A DNA stretch of 64,000 bases, taken from NCBI RefSeq assembly GCF_041146395.1, contig NC_090989.1, positions 222,178,843-222,242,842 of the forward strand, read 5' to 3'. The notes under the pieces are model-generated. The model was not told the DNA's origin. It was given only the letters and a program-made list of their open reading frames with translations, and did not search any database. Positions 10,734-21,240 of the stretch are shown one piece after another (position 1 is the first letter of the stretch; every line of letters begins with the position of its first letter). A program made the translations under genes and the position numbers. The stretch is from Eulemur rufifrons. Its lineage: Eukaryota > Chordata > Mammalia > Primates > Lemuridae.

Positions 10734-12648
10734 TAGGGTCGTCTCTGTGGCAGCAACTAAGTTAGAATCACAGAAGCCGTTAACGTTGCCTTAAACTCCT
10801 CATAGTCCTCAGAGACGCCACATCTGGATAAAAATTTAACGTTCTCTGAACAATTTTTAAATGCGTGAACCTCCACAGTGCTCATTAACAGCTTTTGTAA
10901 AGGTCATCTCTTCCATACTAAACAGTCAATTGTGCATTTCAGGAAGTCATCACTTTTTAAATGGGCTCTGATCCAAGGATCTACTTGCAGATCAGAATTC
11001 ATTTTCTCATAAAACAATGTAAATAATTTAGCAAAATTCTCGTTTGCTATTAAGACACTGGGAACAAGAAACCAAAAAATGTAGTCGGAAAGAAGAAAGA
11101 GCTTGCCACCCCCTTCCTTGGGACAAGATTGACCCCAGACAAAAATTTTTCATGGGCGATGTTTGTTTTTATTACCTGCTCCCTGTTCTGCAGCATTGCT
11201 CCCAGTGCCCCACCAAAATCCCCTACAGACACCTGACTAGGACTTCCCCACCTTCCTCCTCCAGAATTACCCATCTCCTGCCTCCTACAATTCCATTTCC
11301 TCCCTGCAAAGAACTCACCTGGGAATTTAGAGGCCAGTGGTATTATTGAGTTCACATTCATGTATATGGGACTGATAGCTCTTTGGCTTCTGTAACTGCT
11401 TTCAACAGAGGTCACACTCTGATCCAAAGGAATTATTGATTGAGGTTCAAAGCAATATGGCAAAATGAAGGAGGAAATACAAGTGGGAAGGGTTAGGAAG
11501 GGGTGTGGATGCCAAATAGATTGTTGAGTTTTCTTAGAACTCTCCTGAGGTCAACTCTCACATTCATATCCAAACTCAGCTTCCTGCAGCATCTTCGTGG
11601 TAGGCAATGGCAAGGAGAAAAATGAATGCTGAACGTAAAAGATTCTGAGCCACCCTATCTCTGTTTTAAATTTATTTTAGTTCTCTAACCCTTCCCAATA
11701 GCACTCATTTGACTAAAGGTCACAAGACTAAGGTTTGCAAATCACTGCTCAAAAATAGACAGATATTTCCCAGCTTATTCCCTTCCTCCACGTCTGATTC
11801 CACATTTGCTCAAACCTGCAAGTTTTGTTGTGTTTTTGATCCAAGGTGCTTTGAGGGAGTGGAGGGTTGAGAGGAAAATAGACAGGAAGGAGCTAGAGAA
11901 GCTATCTGTATGCATAGGTGCTTGTTTCTTCTTCCTCTTTCTTGCTAATCAATGTGTATAAAATACCCCCTTATCATTTGAACTCATTCACCCACACTGC
12001 CTTCTGTGTCAGTATTTATGCTGCTGCTTGTTAGAGGTGACGCTCAGTAAATGAATACATTCATCAAATTTCCAAGGCTTCAGCCAGGGCTATTGGCCTG
12101 ATGTTGAACACATGTTGTTCAATATATCATTCTCCCAATTTATCATCTGCCTTCATGGAATGCAAACCTTGATGTGAGAAAATTAACCTAATCAGGGAGG
12201 GCAAACACACATTGCTAAAGGCTAATGCTGCTACTACACCTCTCTATACTTTATCTTTGGGATTTAGCTGCTCTATTCAGCCATCTTTTCCATTTAAATA
12301 ATTTACTTGCTAATCTTCTTCTTTAGATTAAACAATATGTTCTTTGTTTTTGCCTTCTCATCTGGCCTTTTCTCTCTTAGTATTTTCTTTATTCTCCTGC
12401 ACAATTCCACTGTGTGTTACGGGCACATGGCTGTCACCTGTGGTGGCTGATGCCCGTGCCTAGATCCTGGGGCCGCTTCTCACGTTCATTTCCATAATCA
12501 GCTACCTGCCTTTGGCTAACATTTCCTTCGCCCCATCCCTGTGGGCCAAAGCACTGGCCTGTGGCAGCCATGTGGCTGTAGTCTTCTTCTTTTCCTTTAA
12601 TTCATAAAAACACAGACACATCCAGAGGTCTGGGGTGTTGGGAAACCA
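10734..12648. other. Unassigned intronic DNA
   Basis: No repeat family was recognised with confidence. A 137-codon minus-strand frame (11050-11463) overlaps a 101-codon plus frame (11044-11349). Neither has splice sites, a recognisable domain or family resemblance, so both are treated as chance. Confidence 0.4.
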
Positions 12649-12649
12649 C

Positions 12650-12815
12650 ACAGCGCTGGTTCTTAGTCTTGGCTCCAAATTAGAATCACCTTGGGAGCTT
12701 CAAAAAACACTGATGCCTGGATCCCACTCCTAGACATTCTGACGTGATTGGTCTGGGTGTGAAAGATGTTAAAAGCTCCCCGGGCGGGGCCTTCTGATAC
12801 AAGGAAATCTTACAT
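12650..12815. mobile_element. MER5A-like hAT fossil
   Basis: AGCGCTGGTTCTTAGTCTTGG, AAATTAGAATCACCTTGGGAGC, AACACTGATGCCTGGATCCCA and GTTAAAAGCTCCCCGGGCGG reproduce the MER5A arrangement of a near-palindromic short element. Confidence 0.75.
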
Positions 12816-13299
12816 CAGCAACATTACCACTTATACGTTCTATTTCCTACCGTGCCTTTGGGCCTAGAGAAGTCCTGCCATAATTCATCGCAAGGAAATG
12901 GGCTTAATTATTCTGGGGAAAAAAAATTGAAAGTTCACTCATATGAAACCCCCCATTTTTCAAGGATACCACCAAAGGAAGCATCATTCTTACATGGAGA
13001 GCAGGCCTGGTGGAGGCTGCAGCAGAGAGAGCACAGAATTAAGTGAAATTGACTCCAAACGACTAGATGTTCAGTATTGTGATCACATCCTTCCCCAAGC
13101 ACTTGGCCATGAAATAACAGGTAGTGAGAGTGACTGTTTGGGTTTCACACCGCACCACGGGCTCTGCACACACCGAAGATGAGCCATTCCATGACAAGAG
13201 ACAGAAAAGAGGGACAAGGAGCCACTGGCTAGTGGAAGCAAGGGAAGAGAAGGAGGGAAGTGGAAGAGAAAAAAGGAAAAAAGAGCAAATTAACACCTA
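12816..13299. other. Unassigned intronic DNA, purine-rich at its right end
   Basis: No gene or repeat family recognised. The 13200-13290 part is GGAAG/GAGA-rich. Confidence 0.4.
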
Positions 13300-13495
13300 G
13301 CATGCCAGGTGTTTTTGCAATTTTATCTTCCCCACAACACTAAGAGATAGAGTATATTGTTCTTATTTTTGCAGACCCCCTAAAAAAGTGCTTGGAGAAG
13401 GTAAATAGTTTGCTTGAGGTCACTCAGCTGGTAGGTGGCATGAGCTAAACACTGCCTGCCTCTCCGGTCTGCTGTTATTGTCCGCTCAAAGACCA
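13300..13495 (-). repeat. MIR SINE, antisense
   Basis: ATTTTATCTTCCCCACAACACTAAGAGATAGAG and GGTAAATAGTTTGCTTGAGGTCACTCAGCTGGTAGGTGGC follow the antisense MIR core. Confidence 0.65.
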
Positions 13496-14149
13496 CTGCC
13501 CTGGTTTTGAAGGTAAAACCAGGAACGGGAAACAGAGACTCTCCAGATAAGAGTAAAATTAAGTTCTCCTGATACTTCCCAGCAAACTCGTTCCAGCTTG
13601 GATGAAGGTCAGGTCCCCAACCAAGGGACAGCAGGGATTGCAGGTGTCAGCCCTGCTGGAGGGTGGGGATCAGGGGCGGAATTTGCAGGCTGATTTGAGA
13701 GCCGAGAAGTGGAGCTTGAGTTTTCCTGGCAGCATGTTGGCTTCCAAGGGAACATGCGTCAGTTTTATCTGCTCAAGTGAGAAACAGAAATTCTACCAGC
13801 AGTATCCAGCAGGCGCAACATGAATGGAAAGACTGGAGTGTGAGTCCTTCCAGTAGGCTTCCCAGGGACTGGGCTGGAGGCTGCCTCTGTTATGGAGCTG
13901 TTGGGGGGACAGCTTTGGTGCCTGTGGAGAACAGCAGAGCACTCATGATCACCCACCAGCCTCTCACAGAGCCACGCTAGGAAATAACCAACTGCTAATG
14001 CTTCAAATACAGGCAAACTAATGCACTCTAATAAATGGCATCATTTTGCTTCCAAAACTGTAGGGCACAGACTAGTAACCAAAGAGAGAAAACGCCTTAC
14101 AAGATAGAATGTTCTCGTGATAGATTCTCAAGACAGATTTTCCCCAGGA
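13496..14149. other. Unassigned intronic DNA
   Basis: Moderate GC with several short overlapping open frames on both strands. None has a recognisable domain or splice signals. Confidence 0.4.
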
Positions 14150-14605
14150 ATGACTACCAATACTTTCACCCGTGTCTCTCCTTGCTCTGCCACTGGTCTC
14201 TCAGCTCAGCCACTCTGGTCTTGCTTCAGTGCTTCAAACACAACCAAGTCTTGTTTGGCCTCAGACATTTGCTAACATCCTTCCTTCTGCCAGAAACCCT
14301 TCCCTCCAGTCTTCATGCGGTTGGCTGCTTCTCATTCTTCATTCTCAGCTTGAACGTCACCTCCTCCAGGAAGCCTTCCCTGACCACCCTATATAAAGCT
14401 GTCCCCCTTTCATTCTCCTATCCGTTTCTTAATGACACTTACCACACTTTGCAATTCCCTCATTTATTTACATTTGCAGGTGTTTTTGTCTGTCTGTGCC
14501 TTTAACCTCTATGAAGGATCTGCCTCACCCATCATGTCACTCATTTCTAGATACAAAGTAGATACTCAATTTAAATAGTCACTGAATAAATTAATAAATA
14601 AAGCC
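14150..14605 (+). repeat. LINE/L2 3' region, sense
   Basis: TTGAACGTCACCTCCTCCAGGAAGCCTTCCCTGACCAC is the L2 3' ORF signature. It is followed by ACACTTACCACACTTTGCAATT and the AGTAGATACTCAATTTAAATAG terminus with an AATAAATTAATAAATAA tail. The 156-codon open frame here is L2-derived text, not a gene. Confidence 0.85.
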
Positions 14606-14679
14606 CAGGCCTGTCATATATGATGCTGTATTTTCCTCCCTGCCTCCGCCTTTTCATAGCTACCATTTGGGAAGGACTC

Positions 14680-14885
14680 TATTTCAGGCCTTACGCCAGG
14701 CACTTTGCACATATCTCATTTAAGACTCAAAACAATCCTACATAATGAGTATTAATTCTCTGCTTTTACAGATTAATAAAATAAGGTTTGAGAAATTAGG
14801 TTTGCTGCCTAAGCCAACACCATAACTGAAACAGCCAAGATTCAAGCACAAATGCATCTAATCCCGAAGATTGTGCTCTTTTTAC
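14680..14885 (-). repeat. MIR SINE, antisense
   Basis: GCCAGGCACTTTGCACATATCTCATTTAAGACTCAAAACAATCC and GCTTTTACAGATTAATAAAATAAGG are antisense MIR. Confidence 0.7.
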
Positions 14886-16045
14886 TTTGTGATGCTCTCT
14901 AAGGAGGATGGATGATCTTTCTGAAGGACTGAATAGATCATGCTTTTCATGTATCTTTCTTCCTCTCCTTTTATTTGTTCATTTCTCCTCCCCACGTCCC
15001 ATTTCACATTACCAAAAATATGCACGTTCACTGGAGAAAACACAGGGAAATTATCCCTGTCAGAGATACCACTTTCTGGAAACCCTGAAGTCAGAGTCAC
15101 TTTGGATGACAAGCTTCTTTTCCACGGCTCCCCCAGAGCTCTCCTCTCCCGATACCTGTGTTTCCAGCACCTCACTGCAGCAGGCTATGGCACACCGTAC
15201 CCAGCCCCGCATCTCAGAGAAATGCCTCTGCACCGGCTAAGAGCTTGGGGGAAAAGGTGCCATGCCCAGATAACACACCCGCCAGCGTCCCCAAAACTCA
15301 GGGCTCACAAGGACCAATGTACAACTTTCATTTGAAAAAAAAAAAATGAGGGCAGAATGATGGAGGAGAGAACCCCAGTCCTGACACAGATAGAGCTGGC
15401 GACTGCCAGAACTGATTGGCTCCAAATGCCAACGTTCCAGCTTTGGCTAAGACAAAATGTTTCTGGACAACCCGATTTCTAACCAGACCTCGACCATCTG
15501 CCATCTATGAGCCATAGCCTCTTTGTCTTCCTCTGTCATTGGTCCTCGGAAGTTCTCCATCCCGCCTGCAGCTGTTTTATCTCCTTGTGCGGGTTGATTT
15601 TGTCTCTCTGCCAGCTTAGCAACACTTGATAGCTTTCTCAGCCCGGATAGGATAAGCCAGAGGGCTCAGAGAGGAGGATTTTCCAAATTACCTTATAACC
15701 TTCCTACGAAGTCTCAGATGCCTAGTGGGCACAGGCACACGGAGGGGTGGGAAGCAGAGCAGATGCCCAGCATAGCACATATTGTACACAAATAAACACA
15801 GGCATATGCAACCAAAGCTCACTGCAGAAAATTCCAAGTAGGAACCGTATCTCTTCTGAAAGCCAAACCATCACACAATGCAACAGATCATAAAACACTG
15901 AGCAGAAGTCCAGGATGGACTCAGGTACTGCTGGTGGCATCCATGAGGTGGGCTTCCGCTTGGAACATTCATTTCTATTCCTCTTAGGGTCTCCTTCTAA
16001 GTCACACACAGCAAGATAAAGTCTCTGCTTGTTGCCTGTAGCAGT
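14886..16045. other. Unassigned intronic DNA
   Basis: No repeat family recognised. Overlapping frames of 60-130 codons on both strands (14900-15430, 15722-16009) have no family resemblance. An A12 run sits at about 15336-15347. Confidence 0.4.
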
Positions 16046-16049
16046 CTCC

Positions 16050-17630
16050 TGCTCACCAAACTACTTTGGCAGTCATTCACTGCAGGAACATTTGTAGAGT
16101 GCCTCACTTGCCAAGCGCTATTCTAGGGTCTAGGGATACAACAGTAACTTTCCTCATTCAGCCTACATTCTCACAGGGAAGAGATAGTAAAGAAATAAGA
16201 AAATAAATATACAGAAAAGTACCAGGTAGTGACATGTACAGTGAAAATAAATTAAAATGCAGGATTAGCAGAGAGCAATGAGATGGGATAAGATAGGATG
16301 AGGTGAGCTAAACTGTTGAGGGGAGGGGTTTTTCTCACTGCCATCCCCCTAGCACCTAGAACAGTGCCTGGCCCAGAGCTAGTGAGTGTTTGCAAATGGG
16401 GATTGGAGAAGGCACCCATGAAAATGGGATACTTAAGAGGAGAACTTAGAGAGGTGAGGGAGCCAGCTGCCAAAGACCTGAGGCCGAACACTCCAGTAAG
16501 AAGAAAGAGTAGGTGCAAAGGCCCTGAGGCAAGAGCATGCCTGTAGGGTCAGAGATATAGTAAAAAGGCTGAAGTGGTTGGAGAAAAGCAAGTAAGGGAC
16601 GTGGTGATAGGAGATGATGTTGGAGAAGCAGCCTGGGGCCAGAGAGTACAGGATTGACAGAACATGGCCAGGAGTTTAGGTTTCTGAGTGGGAAGCCATT
16701 AGATGGTTTTGAGCAGGGTAGTAACATGATCTAATATAGATTTTTAAAGGATCATTCTGGCTCTGCCATCTACGGAAGCCGGGAGATCATTTCAGAATCT
16801 ACCAAGCAATCCAGACAAAAGGCAATGGTGCATGTACTGGGGTGAGAGATGATGAGAAGTGACTGGATTGGGGACAGGGTTTGAAGGTGGAGGCAGCAGG
16901 ACTTGCTGATGGATTGGATGAGGGGTACGAGAGAAAGAGAGGAGTCTTGCGTTACTTCTAGAGCAATTGGAAGAATGGAGTTACCATCGAAGAAGACGGG
17001 CTAGAATGGGGGAGGGGTGGGTTTTCGAGGAAGTGGAAACAAGAATTTCATTTTGGACATGACCATTTTTAGATGCCTGTTGGACAGCCAAGTGGTAATA
17101 ACAGGGAGGCAGTTGGATTTATGAACCTGGACTTCAGGGAGCAATTGGAGTGGTAGATATGAATTAGTGATATGAATCTAGCATGTAGATTGTATTCCCA
17201 CCATGGAACAGAGAGGGGAATGCAGAGGGGGAGGGGAACCAGGACCGAAACCCCGGATGCTGCAACATCAGGAGGAGGAGGAGGCCTCACAAAGGAGAAC
17301 TGAGAAGAAACAGCCAGTGAGATGGAAGGAAAATCAGGACAGTGTGACGTCCTGTAAGCCACGTGAAGAAAGAACTGCCAGGAGGAGGGAGCGGTCTTGT
17401 ATTAATACAGCAAGTACTACAAGGGTTAAAAATTTGCCACGAGGTTTAGCAAGATGGAGCTCATTGGTGACCTTGGGAAGTGCAGTTTCAGTGGTGTTGT
17501 CAGAGAAAATCCGGAATGGAGCCCATTCAAGAGAGAATGAGACTGAAGAAAGTGAAGACAGTGAGGATAGAAAATGATTTTGAGGAATTTTGCAATAACG
17601 GAAAAGCAAAAGGGAAGAAACTGGAAGAGA
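16050..17630 (-). repeat. Long LINE/L2 copy, antisense
   Basis: Antisense L2 landmarks appear in order: GCAAAGGCCCTGAGGCAAGAGCATGCCTG (16517), GGGAAGCCATTAGATGGTTTTGAGCAGGGTAGTAACATGATCT (16690), CTTGCTGATGGATTGGATGAGGGG (16902), TGGACATGACCATTTTTAGATGCCTGTTGGACAGCCAAGTGG (17053), and TTGGTGACCTTGGGAAGTGCAGTTTCAGTGG (17464). At about 1.6 kb it is the longest L2 here. Its frames are broken. Confidence 0.85.
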
Positions 17631-17654
17631 ATAGAGAGGAAGAGATGATATCAC

Positions 17655-17982
17655 AACTCTTGTCCATAAAAAAATATACCATGTGCTTAACTACTTATCC
17701 TATCCGATATCGGAAGACACAGGACTCTGAGGGATCTAAAACAGTCAAACTCGTAGAAGCAGAGAGTAGAGTGGTGGTCGCCGGGGCTGTGGAGGGCAAA
17801 TGCAGAGCCACTAGTCAACAGGCAAAAAGTTTCAGTTAAGCAGGATGCGTAAGTTCCAGACATCCACTGTACAACATTGTGCCTGTAGTTAACATTACTT
17901 GTATTGCACACTTAAAATCTGTTAAAAGGGTAGATAGATCTCATGTTAAGTGTGCTTACCACAATTAAAAAAAAAAAAAGAG
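17655..17982 (+). repeat. L1M 3' end, sense, with A-tail
   Basis: GTAGAAGCAGAGAGTAGAGTGGTGGTCGCC, AGTTTCAGTTAAGCAGGATG, TGTACAACATTGTGCCTGTAGTTAAC, and TCTCATGTTAAGTGTGCTTACCACAATT with an A13 tail are the familiar 3' UTR of mammalian L1M elements. Confidence 0.8.
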
Positions 17983-18084
17983 AATTCAGTAGTTATCTTT
18001 CTTCTCTTTAAAACCCGAAAGAAATGGCCTCAAAATACTTCTGGCCTGTGGGCTTTTGAGGAATCAAAGAGGATCAAATAATAA

Positions 18085-18300
18085 TAACAATAATGCTAAA
18101 ATGCTGCATTTATTAGGTACCTATTAGGTACTCTCTCATTTAAATTAAAAAATCATTTTAAGAAATAGGAATCATTGCCATCTGTCTTCTCTAAAGCTTA
18201 CAGAGGTCAAGTCATGTGCCCAAATGACACAGAGAGTTAAGGAACAGCATCAAAATCTAAATCCAGACTTGTTTGCGTAAAAAGCTTGTGTTCTTTCCAC
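18085..18300 (-). repeat. MIR SINE, antisense, degraded
   Basis: GCATTTATTAGGTACCTATTAGGTACTC and TTACAGAGGTCAAGTCATGTGCCCAAATGACACAGAGAGTTAAGG resemble the antisense MIR core. Confidence 0.5.
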
Positions 18301-18706
18301 TTCCCTCTCCTAATGTGAGGACAGACTTCAACTCTCCAGCCCAGATATCTCACCTTCAAGTGATCTGATTAGACAGAATGCAATCTAGATGAATTCTAGG
18401 TCCCATCTGGCACTGCCTTTCTTGAATTCCGTGATTCATTTACATAGTAAGAGTTTTCTTTCATATTTCAAATTAATTTCACATTTCTCAGTGAACAGTC
18501 GTCTTGAAATTGAGTATAGCTTTGATCCGGTTCATTTTCTTCATTGTGAAAGTAATATATGCTGATTAAAAATATGTTTATTATAGAAAATGTTAAAACT
18601 ATGTAAATTATAAAAGGAGGAAAAATATCATCCACAGGCCAAAAGCACCAATGACTTTTGTTGAATTTCCTTCTAAGGTATTTTTTTCATATAAGTATAA
18701 GTTTTC
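18301..18706. other. Unassigned intronic DNA
   Basis: AT-rich. Positions 18535-18660 resemble a widespread mammalian AT-rich repeat (GTGAAAGTAATATATGCTGATTAAAAATATG), but I cannot name it. Confidence 0.4.
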
Positions 18707-18738
18707 ATCACTCCTTGGCCTTTTGGCTAAGATCAAGT
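18707..18738 (+). pseudogene. U2 snRNA 5'-end retro-fragment
   Basis: The 32 bases from ATCACTCCTTGGCCTTTTGG to GATCAAGT match the first 32 nucleotides of U2 snRNA at 29 positions, with changes at U2 positions 4, 7 and 10. The match includes the GGCCTTTTGGCTAAGATCAAG stem-loop I region. Nothing of U2 beyond about position 32 remains. U2 proximal and distal promoter elements were not recognised upstream, so it is a truncated copy and not a functional gene. Confidence 0.7.
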
Positions 18739-18762
18739 ATATATATATATATATATATATAA
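18738..18762. repeat. (TA)12 microsatellite
   Basis: A TA dinucleotide run directly abuts the U2-like fragment and may have replaced its continuation (GTGTAGTAT in U2). Confidence 0.9.
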
Positions 18763-20061
18763 GTTTTTAGGATTATTTTGTTTTATTTTAAACATGGTTA
18801 TAATCATGTTATATATACTTATATAGTGAGAGCTTTCATTTAGCAATAAAGTATTTGCATTTTTTCATACGATTTATAAATATAGTTTTTTAAGGCTATT
18901 TCATAGAGTGAGAACTCCCATCCCATTGAAAACATTAGGCTGAATTTTAGAGTAGGGAAGAGGTACCAATAGCATCTAAGTACTTCTAGCCATGATTTTA
19001 GAAAAGAGTATGTGTCAAATTATAAAGATACCCAACTCTGCTAGTAAGATCTTTTTCTTCCATTTCTACTCAAAACTTCTTTGCAAGGGATCTGCCTTGG
19101 CAAGTGTAAACTTTGGGGTCATCCTGGCAGTAATGCTATGACCCTATAGACAACACTTGAAAAAACCTTGGATTTATTAGCATGCCAATCCCACATCCGC
19201 CTAACAAAGCCCGTCCTAACCATTCAAATTGAATGTGAATGCTGTTTATGAACATCTACTAAAGACTGCCTAATATTGTAGCATTTGAATGGAGGTAATT
19301 GTTGAATATTATAATGCAGAGATGCCCTTACTACTTGCCCTTCCTACTCATGAATTTCATATAATACAATTAATTTAATGTCCAAAAAGTTTATTGGGCA
19401 ATTTCCTGAGTTGGTGAGTATCATGGACTCTTAGGCATTAGGGAGTTTGACCTTACTCAAAGCCTACTACAGAAGCTTTGTGCCCCTCAAATACATAGTC
19501 CATGTGAAGGAGCCATGGGATAAGAAGTAATTGCATGACAAAAAGAAATGTGAAGACCCAGCCTGCATTTGATATCTGTGATGAATGCAGCCTTTCACTG
19601 ATGAACTCCTGCCAGTCCCACCTCTGTTTGAATTTGCATTCTCCGTTAATGTGGTTATGAGCTGGCCCTGGTAAAAGGTCCCATTGTAAGTCTCCTATTT
19701 CCTGGGTATAATACAACCAGCAAAGTTGCTTACATACCAGCTGTTGACTAACAAAACAGTGAACTATTATTGAAGAGGTCTTGGGTCACTGTACAGTGTA
19801 TTCTTTCCATGCAACAAAAGCTTATGTCCGGGACAATGTTGGAAATCAGTTAGAACCACCAAAGGGAATCTCCTTTCATTCTCTCTCTCATGCAAGCTCT
19901 GTTTCTCTTTTTGTCTTTCTTTTCCTTTTGAATTGTTTTGCAAGCAGTATTACCAATAAATCCATGTCTGATGAGAAGTGGTTCATTTTGTAAAACGCCA
20001 TTAAAAACACACTATTGATGAGTAGTAAGCATCTTTTTCTTGTCTGAACTGTTGGTACCTA
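18763..20061. other. Unassigned intronic DNA
   Basis: No repeat or exon recognised. The 19445-19990 part has no simple repeats and could be unique sequence. Confidence 0.4.
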
Positions 20062-20255
20062 GAAAACCTTTATCTTCTTGACTGCTTTGCCTCTCACCAG
20101 TATTTAAATATTTTTAAAAATTTTAAAATACTTTTTCTATCCATTTGGGAACAAGAAAGAAAAACTGTATCTTCTTGACTGCTTTGCCTCTCACCAGTAT
20201 TTAAATATTTTTAAAAATTTTAAAATACTTTTTCTATCCATTTGGGAACAAGAAA
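20062..20255 (+). repeat. Two-copy 97-bp tandem duplication
   Basis: Copy 1 is 20062-20158 and copy 2 is 20159-20255, directly abutting. The last 88 bases (from TATCTTCTTGACTGCTTTGC to GGGAACAAGAAA) are identical, and the first 9 differ at two positions, giving 95/97 overall. Each unit contains an AT-rich partial palindrome (GTATTTAAATATTTTT...AAATAC). Confidence 0.95.
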
Positions 20256-21099
20256 TATAGCCCTTGGATTTTGGTGGACCCAAAATACTGGGAAATATAA
20301 AAAAAAAAATTCTTTTTTAGGAGACGAGAGACTCACTAGCCCAAAGCCTAATTTTAAGCAGTTTATAGTGCCGGTAACTAGCATTTACTCTGCACAGGAA
20401 GATATTTGAGAAAGCAAGCAACTATTTGGGGAATGAAGGATTTACAGTAGCAGTTGTTACAACAACTGGCCCTCAGCCTGTCCAAACATTCTCCCAGATT
20501 TATAACATAAAATTACCATATCAGAATGAGCCTCCAGGGAGCTAAAGCAACCAATTGACAAGCTGTTCCTCTCCCTGTTAAGGCTGAGCAGGGTTCCTCT
20601 CCTGGATCTCAAAGCTTTCAAAGCTAGGCCAAGTTTTTAGATCCCCAGGAGAAATTACCTGCTTATTACCATTTCATCCTTCTGGCATCATAAAAAAGCA
20701 AACACAGGGAAGTTATTTGCATGGAGCAAGACAAAACAGTTTTTCTTATGCTTCTATTTGCTACTATGGGCCCTTAACACCTCAGGGCAAATTTTCATTT
20801 GTATTAAGTGTTAACCTAACTCAGTGGTGGTGATGTTGGTCACTCCAAAGAAAGTTAAAGGACAGGCAGCAGAGCGTCATCAAAGGGAAGAAACCATAGA
20901 GATCACCGAGATTAAATCTACCCCTTCAGTTTACAGATGAGGAAACTGGGACTTTAAATAATAACAATAATTGCAAAGCACTTACTGAATACTTTCCTCA
21001 TCCAGGTAACTTTTTGAGCCCATCTGTCAAGCTAGTCCAGTTTCTCTAAGAATACTCCAGGATCTTCTCTGTTCTACATATGTTAATTTACTTTTCTCA
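20256..21099. other. Unassigned intronic DNA
   Basis: Mostly unrecognised. A short MIR-like phrase, CAGTTTACAGATGAGGAAACTGGGAC, occurs at 20927-20952. Confidence 0.4.
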
Positions 21100-21240
21100 C
21101 AACTTTTGATGATTATATATTATTTATGATGTTATTTATAATATATAACATCATATTATAATAAAATTATAGTATAGTAATGAATAATTATATACATTAT
21201 ATGTTTCAATATATATTTATTTATTTTTATTTTTATGAAA
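21100..21240. repeat. AT-rich tract with a hairpin
   Basis: Nearly pure A/T. TGATGTTAT (21127-21135) and ATAACATCA (21145-21153) form a perfect 9-bp stem with a 9-base loop. Confidence 0.75.

Noticed and set aside
11050..11463. 137-codon minus frame overlapping a 101-codon plus frame
   Set aside because: Overlapping frames on opposite strands with no domain or family resemblance.
14035..14505. 156-codon plus-strand open frame
   Set aside because: It lies in sense L2 3' text (CCTCCTCCAGGAAGCCTTCCCTGACC) and is not the L2 coding frame. It has no start context or splice support.
18707..18738. Functional U2 snRNA gene
   Set aside because: Only the first ~32 nucleotides are present, with three changes, and no snRNA promoter elements were recognised.
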